Positions 49,836-61,900 of a DNA stretch of 64,000 nt are shown in pieces. This stretch comes from Cunninghamella blakesleeana (taxonomy: Eukaryota > Mucoromycota > Mucoromycetes > Mucorales > Cunninghamellaceae). Under the pieces are notes generated by a model. It was given only the letters and a program-made list of their open reading frames with translations. It had not been told where the DNA came from and made no database searches. The DNA is taken from assembly GCA_017871115.1 (NCBI GenBank), contig JAFCIZ010000001.1, forward strand, positions 1,593,501 to 1,657,500. Direction: 5' to 3'. The position numbers and the translations under genes were made by a program. Numbering within the stretch: position 1 is the stretch's first letter; each line of letters starts with the position of its first letter.

Positions 49836-51996
49836 TTAATTGGATCTATTTTTAAAAACATAATCAAAATCACCACGGTTTGATCGATGCTTCTTTTCTC
49901 CAAAGTCACTGTTGTCCCTACGGCTACTTCTTCTTCTGCTGGGGAATTCATCATTATCATCATCATTGTATTTGTTAAATCTTGGTTGTCTGTTAGAGAA
50001 TCCATCACTACCTTCGTTATTGAACTTATTAAATTTTGGTTTTCTGCTAGGGAAATCATCATCATCGTTTTCATATCTATTAAATCTTGATTTTAAATTA
50101 TCATTTCGACCATAGCTTCTTTTATTATCATTTCTATCGTAGCTTCTTTTATTATTATCATTTCTATCAAAGCTTCTTCTATTGCTTGGTCGACCTCTTT
50201 GAGAGCGTTCACGTTCAAAGCGGGGCTGTCTATCGTTTAATCCAAGTTGCTGTATAAATCTATCTGATAAGTGAGGAACTTCTTCAATACCCAAACCCTT
50301 TACAAAATCTCCAGCTTCTTTTATTGCTTGAGAGCGAGGTTTACCAAGGGTGATCATACGACTAGCATCTAAACAATAATAATAATAATATAAAAGTTAT
50401 TATTTGTTGATAAAAATGAATACGTATGCAAATAAAAATAAAATAAAATAAAGATATATAACTTACAAAAACCAAGGAAACCAGTATAAACTTCACGAAC
50501 ATAGTCGCTATCTACAGTTTTTAAAGCATATTTAATGGCACGCTGATTCACTTCAGAATCTTTAACACCTATTTCAGGAGGTACCAATTTTTCAATAGGT
50601 AAATCAGCAACTTCCCTCTTCAAAAATTCATTTTCAAAGGGAGCCAATACAATAATACCTTCACCTTCACGACCAGCGCGACCAGTACGACCAATACGGT
50701 GAATATATTGTTCTCTTGTAGCGGGGACACCAATTTGAAGTACAAGACTAACTCCAGGATAATCGACACCACGAGCTGAAACGTCGGATGTAACTAAAAT
50801 ATCATTATTAGATTTACGGAAACGATTAGATATGCGAACACGTTGTCTTTGATCTTTTCCAGAATGAAGTTCATGAATAGTGCGATCAGGAACAAGGTAT
50901 TGTAACAAATGAGCATAGATTTTTGTTTGCTTTGTTGTTGGTAAAAAGACTATAACTTTCCCAGTTTTGGAAGCATCATGATTCATTAAAAGATTTTGTA
51001 CATGTTGTAATTGATTATCATAGGGTGTCACTAAAGCTGATTGTTTCACGTGTAAATGAGTACTGACATCATCTTTACCAACAGTGTCAATCAAATCATA
51101 TTTTGGAGAGAGGGCAAAATTACCGAGATTCTTTTTAATATCATCGGAAATGGTAGCAGAGTATAACATAGTTTGTCTCTTTTCAGGTACAAGAGCCAAA
51201 ATACGTTTTAATTCTTCCTTAAATCCCATATCAATTAATTGATCCGCTTCATCTAAAACCAATACTTGAATATTTTCACAGGCTCTTTTAAGATGTCTTA
51301 CTGAGGATAGCATATCATATAATCTTCCAGGTGTAGCTACAACAATATCCGATCTACCTCTTTCTAATTTATTAATCTGTGCACGTTTTGATTCACCTCC
51401 AACTAAACAATGGACTTGGAAAGGAAGAAACTTAGTTAATTTTTCAGCTTCCGTTGCAATTTGACTGGCTAATTCACGTGTAGGAGATATAATTAAAATG
51501 GAGGTGCCTTCAAAATATTTAATATCCTTTGCAGATTTGTCTTTTAATACTGTTTCCAGGGCTGCTATCAAAAAAGCAAGGGTTTTTCCTGTACCTGTTT
51601 TCGCTTTAACAAACATATCATTTTCATTGGGTAATCGAGATAACACCGCTTCTTGTACTACAGACATGTCGTTATATTTGAATACTTTATCAATAGATCG
51701 TTTGGTTAAGGGATGAATATCCATATCACTGAATTGTTTTGGAGATTCAGTAACAGCATTGGAAATGGCTACCTCCCCTCCTTCCTCTTCACCTTTAAAT
51801 ATAATATCGTCTGATAAACCATTTTGAACTGCAACAGCTGAACTATGCTGTGTTGATTGGGTATGAAGCATAGCTAATAAGTTTCTATGAGGTTGGTGTA
51901 ATTGAATCATACTTTTTCCAAGATTATTACCTGTCAAATACGAAATAAGCAATAAAATAAATTAATAAATAAATACATTAGCACTTTTTTATCTTT

Positions 51997-52028
<32 letters not shown>

Positions 52029-52215
52029 CGTATGTATGTATGTATGTATATGTATAGATAGATCTATGATCTAAGTATTACTAATTTACTTTTTTATATA
52101 TACCTAATCTATATTTGGAAGAAATTGCTGTACTATTCAATCTTGATAAGACCATACTGGTAGATCGATGCGTACTAGTACGTAAAAGTACTCTGTTTAA
52201 CATATTACTTAACAT
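49836..52215 (-). CDS. DEAD-box ATP-dependent RNA helicase, probably mitochondrial (Mss116-like)
   Basis: Exons 52215-52104, 51930-50467 and 50368-49836 give 702 residues. The N-terminus (MLSNMLNRVLLRTSTHRSTS, with Arg/Ser and no acids) looks like a mitochondrial presequence. Helicase motifs in order: Q-motif region (MSVVQEAVLSRL), AKTGTGKT (147-154), PTRELASQ, VATPGRLYD, DEAD (264-267), SAT, TSDVSARGVDYPGV and YIHRIGRTGRAG. The C-terminal region contains KPRSQAIKEAGDFVKG and an Arg/Asn/Asp-rich tail with RSYDRND repeats, as in Mss116-type helicases that act as RNA chaperones for group I/II intron splicing and mitochondrial RNA handling. The start codon was placed at 52215 because the open frame upstream is not basic or conserved. 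It is divergent from DBP9. Confidence 0.9.
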
Positions 52216-53311
52216 ATTTTTTATATAATAAAAAAAGATATAGAAAAAGGAAAGAAAGATAAAAAAAATTTTCTCCAGATGGTCACTTTTATGAAACAAA
52301 AATATTTAAAACGCCGATTTTTTTTAAAAAAGGGGAAAAAGTTGATTTTATTTTTCCACCTCTCTTTTCTTGCTCGCTTTTTCTCTGACTACTTTTTTTT
52401 ATATTGATATTCATTAAAATATATCAATAAAAACTTTTTTTCAGCTTTATTTTAAAAAATTTTGAATAAATACATTTTATTAAACAGAAAATTTTCTATT
52501 ATCGATTTTTTACAAATTATCTTGTAGGAACTTTAATAATATATGATAGATGTATGGCATGAAGCGACTTTATTATCAATAATTCTATAATGTTATTTCC
52601 CAATTTTATACATTTTCAATAATCATTAATGCGTAATTAGTTCAACATAAAAATATATCCAGTTATGACTTTTACCCAACAGCTTGTTTACGTGCTTTAA
52701 GATGAGTCTTTGCTATATCGGTTTAAATAAATAATAATAAGACGTTTATATTGAATTTAATATGATATAATAGAATAATCAACAAGTTATACCCTACAAT
52801 AATCATAGTAATAAATTAAATATTAAGGATAGCAAACGAACAGAAAAAAAATGCAGGGAAGATTTCAACGAATATATTGACTGATACTTTTGGTAATAAA
52901 AGCAAAAATAATAGATATTAATTGTATTAAATATGTATATTATAGTTATAAAAAAGAGATAATAATAATAATAAAAATAACAATAAAAAGAATTTCTCAG
53001 TATATAATTAAAATATGTTTTTTACTTATACTATAATTAAAAAAACAATAACAATAGTAAATGATCAATAAAATGTAAATATTATTATTGATTAAAACAG
53101 CTTTCTCTAGCATAAATTGGAATAGTTATACTAATTATAGTAATAAATGCAAAAATTATGCGTTGAAAACTTAAAAGTTCGCAGTGACTGGTTTTACTAA
53201 GAATATTAGTGCCACCTTTTAAATTTATTTAACCTCTTTTTTTCTTGCTCAATTTTTTTTCTTTTTCTTTTTTTTCTTTCATAAAGGGAATACATACATA
53301 TATATATATAA
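52216..53311. other. Divergent spacer between two DEAD-box helicase genes
   Basis: 1.1 kb between head-to-head start codons. T-rich leaders flank both genes (about 52310-52450 on one side, 53230-53285 on the other). The middle is featureless AT-rich sequence. No gene supported. Confidence 0.5.
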
Positions 53312-55768
53312 ATGGCAGATCAACATTTATTAGAAGAAAATGAAAATTTTGCTTCATTTGATTTTGATCCTCGATTATCTAGAGCTATAGCACAGCTTCA
53401 ATTTGTTCATCCAACTTTAATCCAAGCAAAAGCCATTCCATTAGCTCTAGCAGGAAAAGATATTCTCGCCCGAGCAAGAACTGGATCTGGAAAAACAGCA
53501 GCATATACTTTACCTATTATACAAAAAATATTATCAACTAAAGAAGTAAATATTAAAAAAAAAAAATAATGTACATATTCAATTTATATAAATAACAATA
53601 TTAATGTATAATATATATTGTATGAAATTTTTTTTTACTAGTTAAATAGTGAGCCTTCTATTAAAGCTTTAATATTAGTTCCAACTCGTGAATTAGCAGA
53701 ACAAGTAACTAAACATATTCAACGACTTTTAGTATATGCTAATCAATTAATTAAAGTGGTTAATTTGGCTTCACAAGATCCTCCTCAGTTACAAAAGTAT
53801 GATAGTATAACTTTTATTATAAATATATCTGATATTTTATTTCGATACTGTTTATTAACAAGAGATATCAATATTTTATATAAATATTAATATTTTTAGA
53901 CCTATGTTAACTGAAAATCCAGATATTGTAGTATCTACTCCTAGTAAAGCATTAGTACACTTACAAGCACAGGTAATCAATAGTATTTTTTATTTTTTTA
54001 TTAATTAATAAATATACTAACATCATAGTAATATATAAATGTATTTTTATGTTACTGATTTTCATTTTTTTTCGTTTATGGGCTAAATAGAATATGATTC
54101 TTAATCAATCCTTACAAAACTTGGTTATTGATGAAGCTGATCTTGTTTTATCTTTTGGCTATGAAGAAGATTTGCGAAATATATTAAGCTTTTTGCCAAA
54201 ATTATACCAAAGTTTTCTTATGTCCGCCACTTTTACTAAGGTATTATAACTTATTAAGTAATGTTAATAATGATGACGTTTAAGATAAGAATGAACTATT
54301 TGTATTAATAAATATGCATTTAGGATATTGATGACTTGAAGCAACTCGTATTACGAAAACCTGTGATTCTTAAGTTAGAAGAAGAAAAAGAAGAAAAAAG
54401 TCAACTCACTCAATATGTAATTAGGTACGTATTTTTTTTAAAAAAAGTTCTGTAATATATATATATATATATATATATGAAAAAGTAAATAACTAATTAT
54501 ATATCCTTTTTTTTAAAATATTTTTAATTTTTTTACTAGGTGTGATGAATTAGAAAAATTCTTGTTTACATTTGTCATGGTGAAATTAAGATTACTTCAT
54601 GGAAAGGTTATTTTTTTTGTTAATGATATTGATCGCTGTTATCGATTAAAGCTCTTTTTTGAACAATTCTCAGTTAAAGCATGTGTGCTTAACTCTGAAT
54701 TACCACTTAATTCTCGATATCATATTGTAGAAGAATTTAATAGAGGAATTTATAATTATCTAATTGCAACTGATGAATCTGAATTACAAGGTGAATTAGA
54801 CAGTGATGATGAAGAAGAGGAAGAAGACAGCCAGGATGAAAAAGAAGAAAGCGACAATAAAAGTAAGATATATAATATTTAAATGTATAAAGATACAAAG
54901 AAGCATATGTTTATTTATTCATTATTTTTATTATTTTTTATATTGAGTAGAAAAAAAGAAAAAAGCTGATAAATCAATTAAAGTGAAAAAGGATAAAGAA
55001 TATGGGGTAGCACGTGGTGTTGATTTTATGGATGTAGCAGCAGTGATCAACTTTGATTTCCCTTTATCAGCAAAAGCATATACACATCGTATTGGTAGAA
55101 CAGCAAGAGGGGGAAAGCAAGGCATGGCACTTAGTTTTGTAGTACCTGAGGAATTAGAAGATTATCGAACGGATTACTGTCGTAAAAATGTGAAGGATGA
55201 AATTATATTTAAAAGAGTAGAAAAACAACAAAGGGAAGAAAATCAATCCATTAGTCCATATTCATTTGAAAAACGTAATGTTGATGGGTTTAGATATCGT
55301 GTTCAAGATGCACTTAAAGCAGTTAATAAAGTATCCATTCAAGAAGCAAGAATCACTGAAATCAAGAAGGAAATTTTGAATTCTGAAAAATTAAAATCAC
55401 ATTTTGAAGATAAACCTAGAGATTTGGCCTTTTTACAACATGATCAAGCTTTACAGCCTAACATTATTAAAAAACATTTAAAAAATATTCCTAGTTATTT
55501 AATGCCTAAAATAAATCGACAACAACAAATGAATGAAAATTCTGAATCATCAAATGGGGTTGGTCTTGTAACATATCACGGTGAAAAGCGACGTAATAAG
55601 CATCAACATAAAGGACATGGAAAGGTAAATTTACTTATTGTTGTTACTATTAATATGAGTTTTTTTTTTTTTAAAAAAAAAGAAAGCATACTAATTTCCT
55701 AATATTGATTAATTTTTCATTTATAGAAAAGAAAACAAGATCCATTAAAAAACATTCGCCGTCGTTAA
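53312..55768 (+). CDS. DBP9: DEAD-box RNA helicase Dbp9/DDX56, 60S ribosome biogenesis
   Basis: Eight exons: 53312-53545, 53642-53796, 53900-53972, 54091-54240, 54324-54424, 54540-54862, 54951-55624 and 55727-55768, giving 583 residues. Motifs in order: [14 protein letters not shown] with the Q motif ([11 protein letters not shown]), ARTGSGKT (55-62), [12 protein letters not shown] (168-171), [21 protein letters not shown], and [10 protein letters not shown]. The acidic insert followed by a Lys run between LIATDES and GVARGVDF is typical of Dbp9/DDX56, as is the basic C-terminus ([13 protein letters not shown]). The family acts in the nucleolus on large-subunit rRNA processing. Exon 8 is small (42 bases) but supplies the conserved basic end. 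All phases agree. Confidence 0.93.
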
Positions 55769-56305
55769 CCTATCTATCTGTTAACTAATTTTATATTATC
55801 ATATCATTATATTATTCTCATATTTTTATTAAGTTACAATAGAATATCATTTTTTTATAGCATTTGTATAATACATATATTACTTTTTTCTTCATTTTTT
55901 TTTTGTAACGACAACATTTATTACAATTAAATATCATTCATAATTTAATACATTATTATTATTATTATTATTATTATTGTTGTTGTTGTTGTTGTTATTA
56001 TTACATATATATTAATTTATTTTGGATAAGGGTTATTCATAATCTTGTTAAAAAATATACATAAGGCAGTAGTGGTGCAGATATATAATTTTATTACTGA
56101 TTTTATATTTCTGAAGGAATTGATATATATAGTGATGGCTCTGATTCAAGTGATATTTTTTTTTTATTATATGTAGTAAATTTCTTTTTTTCAGCTCCTG
56201 TTACTTTATCGAGCCATATGTTGTATCCTTTAGGTACTATATTTTTAAATCAAAAGAACAAACAAAAAAAAAATTTTTTTTAGTACTTTGAAGTTTTTTT
56301 AACTG
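55769..56305. other. Convergent 3' spacer
   Basis: Between DBP9 (+) and the small minus-strand ORF. An ATT/GTT repeat lies at about 55954-55996. Nothing else could be supported. Confidence 0.5.
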
Positions 56306-56665
56306 TTATGAATTGTTATTGTTATTACTAGAATTATCATTATTATTACATTTTTGGTGTAGAGTTAGTCTTGTAATACGAGGAGCTCTTACTTTGTTAT
56401 CCATTTTAAACCTCATTCTGCTGGTATTTTGAATACCTAAAATTTCTAATATTTTTGGATGTTGAAATACATTTTTAAACCAGTTTTCATCATGATCAGG
56501 ATAATGGCGAAGGCAATTAGAAATGGTTCTTAGAGAACTATTTGAATTCGATAGCTTTAATTCCTCTAAATATATAATTAAATGCTCTAGTTGAATAGGA
56601 AATATAGGGGTATATCCATGTTCAATAGCAAAAGCTCTGTATCTCTGTAGTTGTGTAGTCAACAT
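56306..56665 (-). CDS. Small protein resembling a tyrosine-recombinase core-binding (SAM-like) domain
   Basis: Intronless frame of 119 residues on the minus strand. Residues 1-75 look like a four-helix core-binding domain of tyrosine recombinases: YRAFAIEHGYTPIFPIQLEHLIIYLEEL, then SSLRTISNCLRHYP, then WFKNVFQHPKILEILG (quoted in pieces). The spacing 'YxxFxxxxGxxPxxP...L..YL..L......T......RHYH' is the usual look of such domains. No catalytic domain (Arg, His-x-x-Arg, Tyr) follows; the protein ends in an Asn/Ser run. It could be a remnant or a domesticated piece of a mobile element (Crypton-like or DIRS-like), or an unrelated helical protein. Its divergent promoter with the methyltransferase is only 242 bases. 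Confidence 0.5.
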   Translation of the reverse strand: MLTTQLQRYRAFAIEHGYTPIFPIQLEHLIIYLEELKLSNSNSSLRTISNCLRHYPDHDENWFKNVFQHPKILEILGIQNTSRMRFKMDNKVRAPRITRLTLHQKCNNNDNSSNNNNNS

Positions 56666-56907
56666 TTTATAGTAATATATGTATATATATTTACAATATC
56701 AATTCAAGAAATATTTCGTATAAAAGGAAATAAAGGCGCGTTTTTATTAAAAAAATAAGAAAGACATAGAAGGAAAAAAGAAAATTAGCTGTGTTTAAAA
56801 ATGTTTTATAAAAATTTAAAACAATAGTCTGTCATTTAAAATTTAAATTTTTTTTCTCTTTCCTTTTTTCTTCTCTCTCTCTTGATTAGCTATTTTTTAA
56901 TAAATAA

Positions 56908-57474
56908 ATGAGGCGTGCAAAATATGTTCATGATGAAAATGATGCTACTCTTGGAAATCGAGTAACCGGCTCACCTACTACCACAAAGATATGTTCCTTT
57001 TTTAATTCAACCAGTCCAAAAAAACAAACTAATATTAAACCCCACACTCATTGTCGTTCACTTTCTTTAACGGAGCACTCTTGTCGATTATCACAAGAAA
57101 CACTTGTCAATTTATTAAGTTCTGAAGAATCCCTTCCACGTTCTAGATCTATTTCACCAGTTAATTTTTCATCCCCAATTCATTCATCTAATGATCAACT
57201 CAAACCTTCTACTGCTGCTGTTTCTCCCACTAACAACTCCACAACAGTTAAAAAACCCTCTGCTCTTGCTAATATACTTTATAAGGCTAAGCGTCAGCAA
57301 CCTAAACGATCTGCCACCATTCATTCTATTCCTACTATACAGTTTGATGATATTACTTTAACTGATTCTAACATACCTTTTCAATTATTGGACACTGATG
57401 AATATGAAGCGGATAAATCCCAACTAAAGAATGAATTTATGGAATTAGCTTTTACAAAGTAAATGCTCTATATA

Positions 57475-57517
<43 letters not shown>

Positions 57518-58325
57518 AATATGATATACTAATTTAATTGCTTTTTTTTTTCTTTTTTCTTTTTATTTTTTGCATTCATATATTTATAGAGAATTTAAAA
57601 CTACAGTTAATCTTTCAAATCTTCAAGAAGGAAGAATTTTAGATATTGGTAAAGGTTCCTCACATAGATGTATTGAAAGATCTAAAAACTACCCTCAACT
57701 TCAAGTGATTAGTATTGATAATGGAGAATTGTTTCAAGATATAAACGTAATACCTGATAATTGCCGATTCATCAATAAGAATGTCCTCGATACACTTGAA
57801 AATGATTTAGAAATAGAAAGTTTCGATTTTATTCATGTAAGGTTTACAGTGATGGATTTATCTGAAAGACAATATCGTCGACTTTTACAATTATGTTGGA
57901 AATTATTGAAACCAAATGGGAATTTGGAACTGTTAGAATTGGATATGCAAATATGTTCTATAGGTACCATGACTAATAAATGGGTTGAAGAACTACTTTC
58001 TGTAGGGAAAGCTCATGGATTCAAACTAGATGCTGCCAAAATATTAGCTGATTATATACCACAAGATGATTCTATTAATTTACAACAAAAGTATCAATCG
58101 TTACCGATGGGTCTTTGGGGTGGTCGATTAGGTGTACTTTGTAGGGATGATATATTGGATATCTATCGTAGAAGTCAAACAGCTTTATGTCAATTTTATT
58201 CAAGATCTCTCGATAAAAATGAAATTAATTCTGATATAGCCATCATGTCAAGAGAAATGGAACAACATCGTAGCTTTGCTAATTTTCATTTTATATCCGT
58301 TAATAAGCGTCCTTCATACAAATAA
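56908..58325 (+). CDS. SAM-dependent methyltransferase, LaeA/UMTA-like
   Basis: Exons 56908-57458 and 57590-58325 give 428 residues. The first 183 residues are a Ser/Pro-rich regulatory-looking region with several RSRS and SP sites and no fold I recognise. Exon 2 holds a class I methyltransferase: motif I is RILDIGKGSSHRCIE (D202, G204, G206), then VISIDNGELF, FDFIHVRFTVMDL and the post-motif LLKPNGNLELLELDM. This arrangement is common in fungal LaeA-like and UMTA methyltransferases. Substrates of such proteins are mostly unknown. Motif I departs from the usual GxGxG by having GKGS, so S-adenosylmethionine binding should be verified. The intron contains a 39-base T run directly before its acceptor region. 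Confidence 0.78.
57478..57516. repeat. Poly(T) homopolymer, about 39 bases, in an intron
   Basis: Uninterrupted T run within the methyltransferase intron. It may double as an oversized polypyrimidine tract. Confidence 0.85.
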
Positions 58326-58905
58326 TTTTTTTTAATCTATTCATTTATTTTATTTATTTTTTCAATGCATATTGTATAATTACTTTATTCTTTATATATT
58401 TATATATATCAAAAAAAAAAAAAAAAAAAAGGATAAAAAAACTTTTTTATAATTTCTTATTCATCAAATACTTTATTATTATTACATCTATACACATATT
58501 CTTTTATTATTTTAATTTCACAAATGATAAAACAAAATTATAATATCTTTTCAATTCATTTTTTAGTTTACATAGTCATTATCATCATATTCATACGTAA
58601 TAAAATATTAATTAATATCCTCATTTATAAAAATAAATTGTACTATTTATTTATATTAATAATCTATGAACTTATAGAAAATAGTCATCGTTTTACACAT
58701 GCTTGTTTATTCTTGCATATAATGCATCACATGGAAAGCATTAATTTTTTCACTACCACAACGATTTTAAACCCCGAGGTATTGGCGGACCAAAAAAAAA
58801 ATTAAAAAAAGATCCAATTTTTCTTTCATTTTTCTTTTTCTCTATTTTTTACTTTATATACATATTTATTTTATTTTTTATTTTTTTTGGTTGAATCATG
58901 TATCG
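58326..58905. other. Intergenic spacer
   Basis: 3' flank of the methyltransferase and promoter of the STB6-like gene. An A20 run lies at 58411-58430. The open frame 58524-58805 is Ile/Tyr/Asn-rich without domain or intron context and is not accepted as a gene. Confidence 0.5.
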
Positions 58906-61900
58906 ATGTCTGATGTAAAAAAGTTTGTATTTGCTGAAAGACAGAAAGCTCTTTTTGTAGCTAGTTTGTGCGGTTTAGGCATCATTGAAGAAGAAACTGA
59001 ATTAGAAGGTTATAGAATTTATATAGTAGAGCAATGGTACTTTGAATTATCAATATAATAAAGATTTTTTTAAAAAAAAGATATAGTCCAAAGGTTTTAT
59101 TTACTTTTTCTTTTTCTTTTATATTATTTTATATTATTTATTGAAATATGTAGGATGTGTGATAGAAAAACTTATGCAAATACAGTAAAAGTTTTTACGG
59201 GGGATAAATCTCATAAGGTTAATTTTTTTCTTTATTATTATTATTACTATCATATATATATATATATATATATATATTCTACAGGTACCTTAACAATTAT
59301 TATTATATTTACCCTTTTTATTTTTAGATCAAAGTATGTGTTATTGGAATTACAACAGCTGATTTACAACATGCAAGACCAGACGTCAAAAAGCTTTTTA
59401 GTAATCTGACTCCCCTGAAATACAAATCAGTAAATATATAATATATAATACAATAAAATAAATTCAAAGAAAAGTCAATAATATATATATATATTGGAGA
59501 TATATTAATTGATTTATGATTATTATATTATCTTCAACTATAAAGACACCTATAGGTCAAATATTGTTAACAGATCCAAGTGAGCTTCCTAGTGATGTAG
59601 GTATGGATTTGGTCCCTGATGGTGATTATGATAAATGGGTCCGACAAGCTTGTGTAAATATCAATTTAAGAAGGACCTTTTGTACTGGTCGCAGTGCATT
59701 TAATCTCCGTAAACCAAAGTAAGATACAGAAAAAAATTAAAAAGGGAGAAGGGGTTAAAAAAAAGAAGGAGGGGTGGGTAGTATTACTCATTATAGATGA
59801 TTAATTATTTTATTTTATTTTAAAAAAAATACAGTCCAGCATCTGAAGAAAAATTTAGAGCATTATATAAAATAGCTGATACTGTTAATTTTGAAAATGC
59901 CGTGATTAATCTTGTGACTTTAGCTCAAACAGCCTTATATCTTTTTGGTCTTCTTCGACGTGATTGTATTGATGGGATGATTTGTGATGAAACTAACTTT
60001 GCTTTTGGTGAATTTCATAAAAAATATAATCCATACAAAGGTTCAACTGTAAGTTATATCTATATATATGTATGCCATTTTATCATCATCACCGTCGGAA
60101 AAAAAAAAAAAAAAAAAAAAAAAATAATAAGAATACTGAAAACTAGTGCTCATTTTATTACCTTTATTTTATATATAAATAGTATACTTTAAAAGACCCT
60201 TGGATGGAGCCTCGACTTTTAACATCACTTATTACTAAATTGGTCGTCTGTAGAAACAAGTTACACTCATTTAATGTTACGGTAATTACGTTAAAATAGA
60301 TAAATAAAGAAAACATATATCAGCTTACAATATATATATATATATACAAGGATATCTAACGATAGTATTTTATATTCATTACTACCATTATTATTCCCAG
60401 ACAATTAAGGATCCGTTTACTGATTGGGAAGATTTCTCTGAAGATATTGGTACATTTCAAAAAATGAAAGGGTTACGTCAAACAAAAGTGATTGATTTAG
60501 AAACTTTAGATAAAATAAACGAATACCATTTTGGACCATTGCGTGTTCGAAAAGCCATTAAATCAAAATTAGACGATATCTCTGGTATAAACAATGTTCC
60601 TCTATTTGGTGAAGATTTTAATCCGGAAGTGTTTCGAGACCATGCTACTATGGACAGTTTACGAAATATTTGGCGACCAAGATTAAAAAATAGCCAAAGT
60701 ACAGATAATGAAAAACAATCTAACGAACTACTACATATCATTAAAGAAGTTTCTGCAAGAACGGTAATTTATAATTACATAAAATAATGCTTTTTCCAAG
60801 TTAATAAAGGGAATAAAAAGATTTAAAATATTAAATATCTTTTTTTTTCTTATAATATTTTATTTTTAGACAAAAACAAGTGGTGCTGCAGCAGAAATAT
60901 TATCAAAAGTTGCAGGGTAATAAAAATAAATAATAAAAATTTATAAAATTAAAAACAACTATTTATTAAACTTTACTATGATTTCTTTAATGATTAATTT
61001 TATTCTTATTTGTATTTTTATAGATCCTTATCATGGGGTTCAAACTCTCCTGTAGAAAAATCGTCTCCATTAATTAAACAGTATCATAATGCATCAATCA
61101 GTAACTCAGTACAATCACAATCTCCTTCCCAGTATTCTATTTCACCAATAATAAGTAATCATGAAAGTAACAATACTTCAGCTTCAAATGGCCCAGTAGC
61201 AGATAATGCAAATACTGGTCGTACAATTAAAGATGTAGCAAGAAGATCAACTCAAATATCAAATCAAGATGTAGTGGATAACTTGGGAATTGAAATAATG
61301 CCATCCAAATCAACATTAGAAAGGTATATATATATATACTGAAAAAAAGAAGAAGAAAGGATAATAATGGTTTAAAAATATAATGATTTTCATTTATTTA
61401 CTGAACTATGTTCTATTTTTTATATATCACTATATAGTATTACAAATCTTAGTGACATACGAAAGCAGTCAAGTAACATAAATAGTTTGGGAATTGGTAA
61501 ATATTATTTATAAAATAATATATTACTATATTAAAATTGTATTGCAATAGAGTTAAATAATATTCTTTTTTTTTTTTTTAAAAAAAAAAAAAAAATGTTA
61601 TTAGATGACGATCTTCCTTCTATAGTAAAATCTGAACAAAATTCATTGATTATTAATGATCATGACCATGTACAAGTATCACCGATGTCAACACCTGAGC
61701 CAGTGAATGACAAGATCACATCAACTTCGCCTATAATAACACCAACTACATTATTGCCACCACCATCACAACCATCTCAACTACCACCACCTATTATTCA
61801 ACAACCTCAACAAAAGGAAGAAGATATGAAAATAGAATCGCTAGGATTAAGTGATTTTGTGAAATATGATCCAAAGATTGAAATGAAACCAAAGCATATT

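Noticed and set aside
58524..58805. 93-codon open frame between the methyltransferase and STB6-like genes
   Set aside because: Ile/Tyr-rich with no recognisable domain and no splicing partner.
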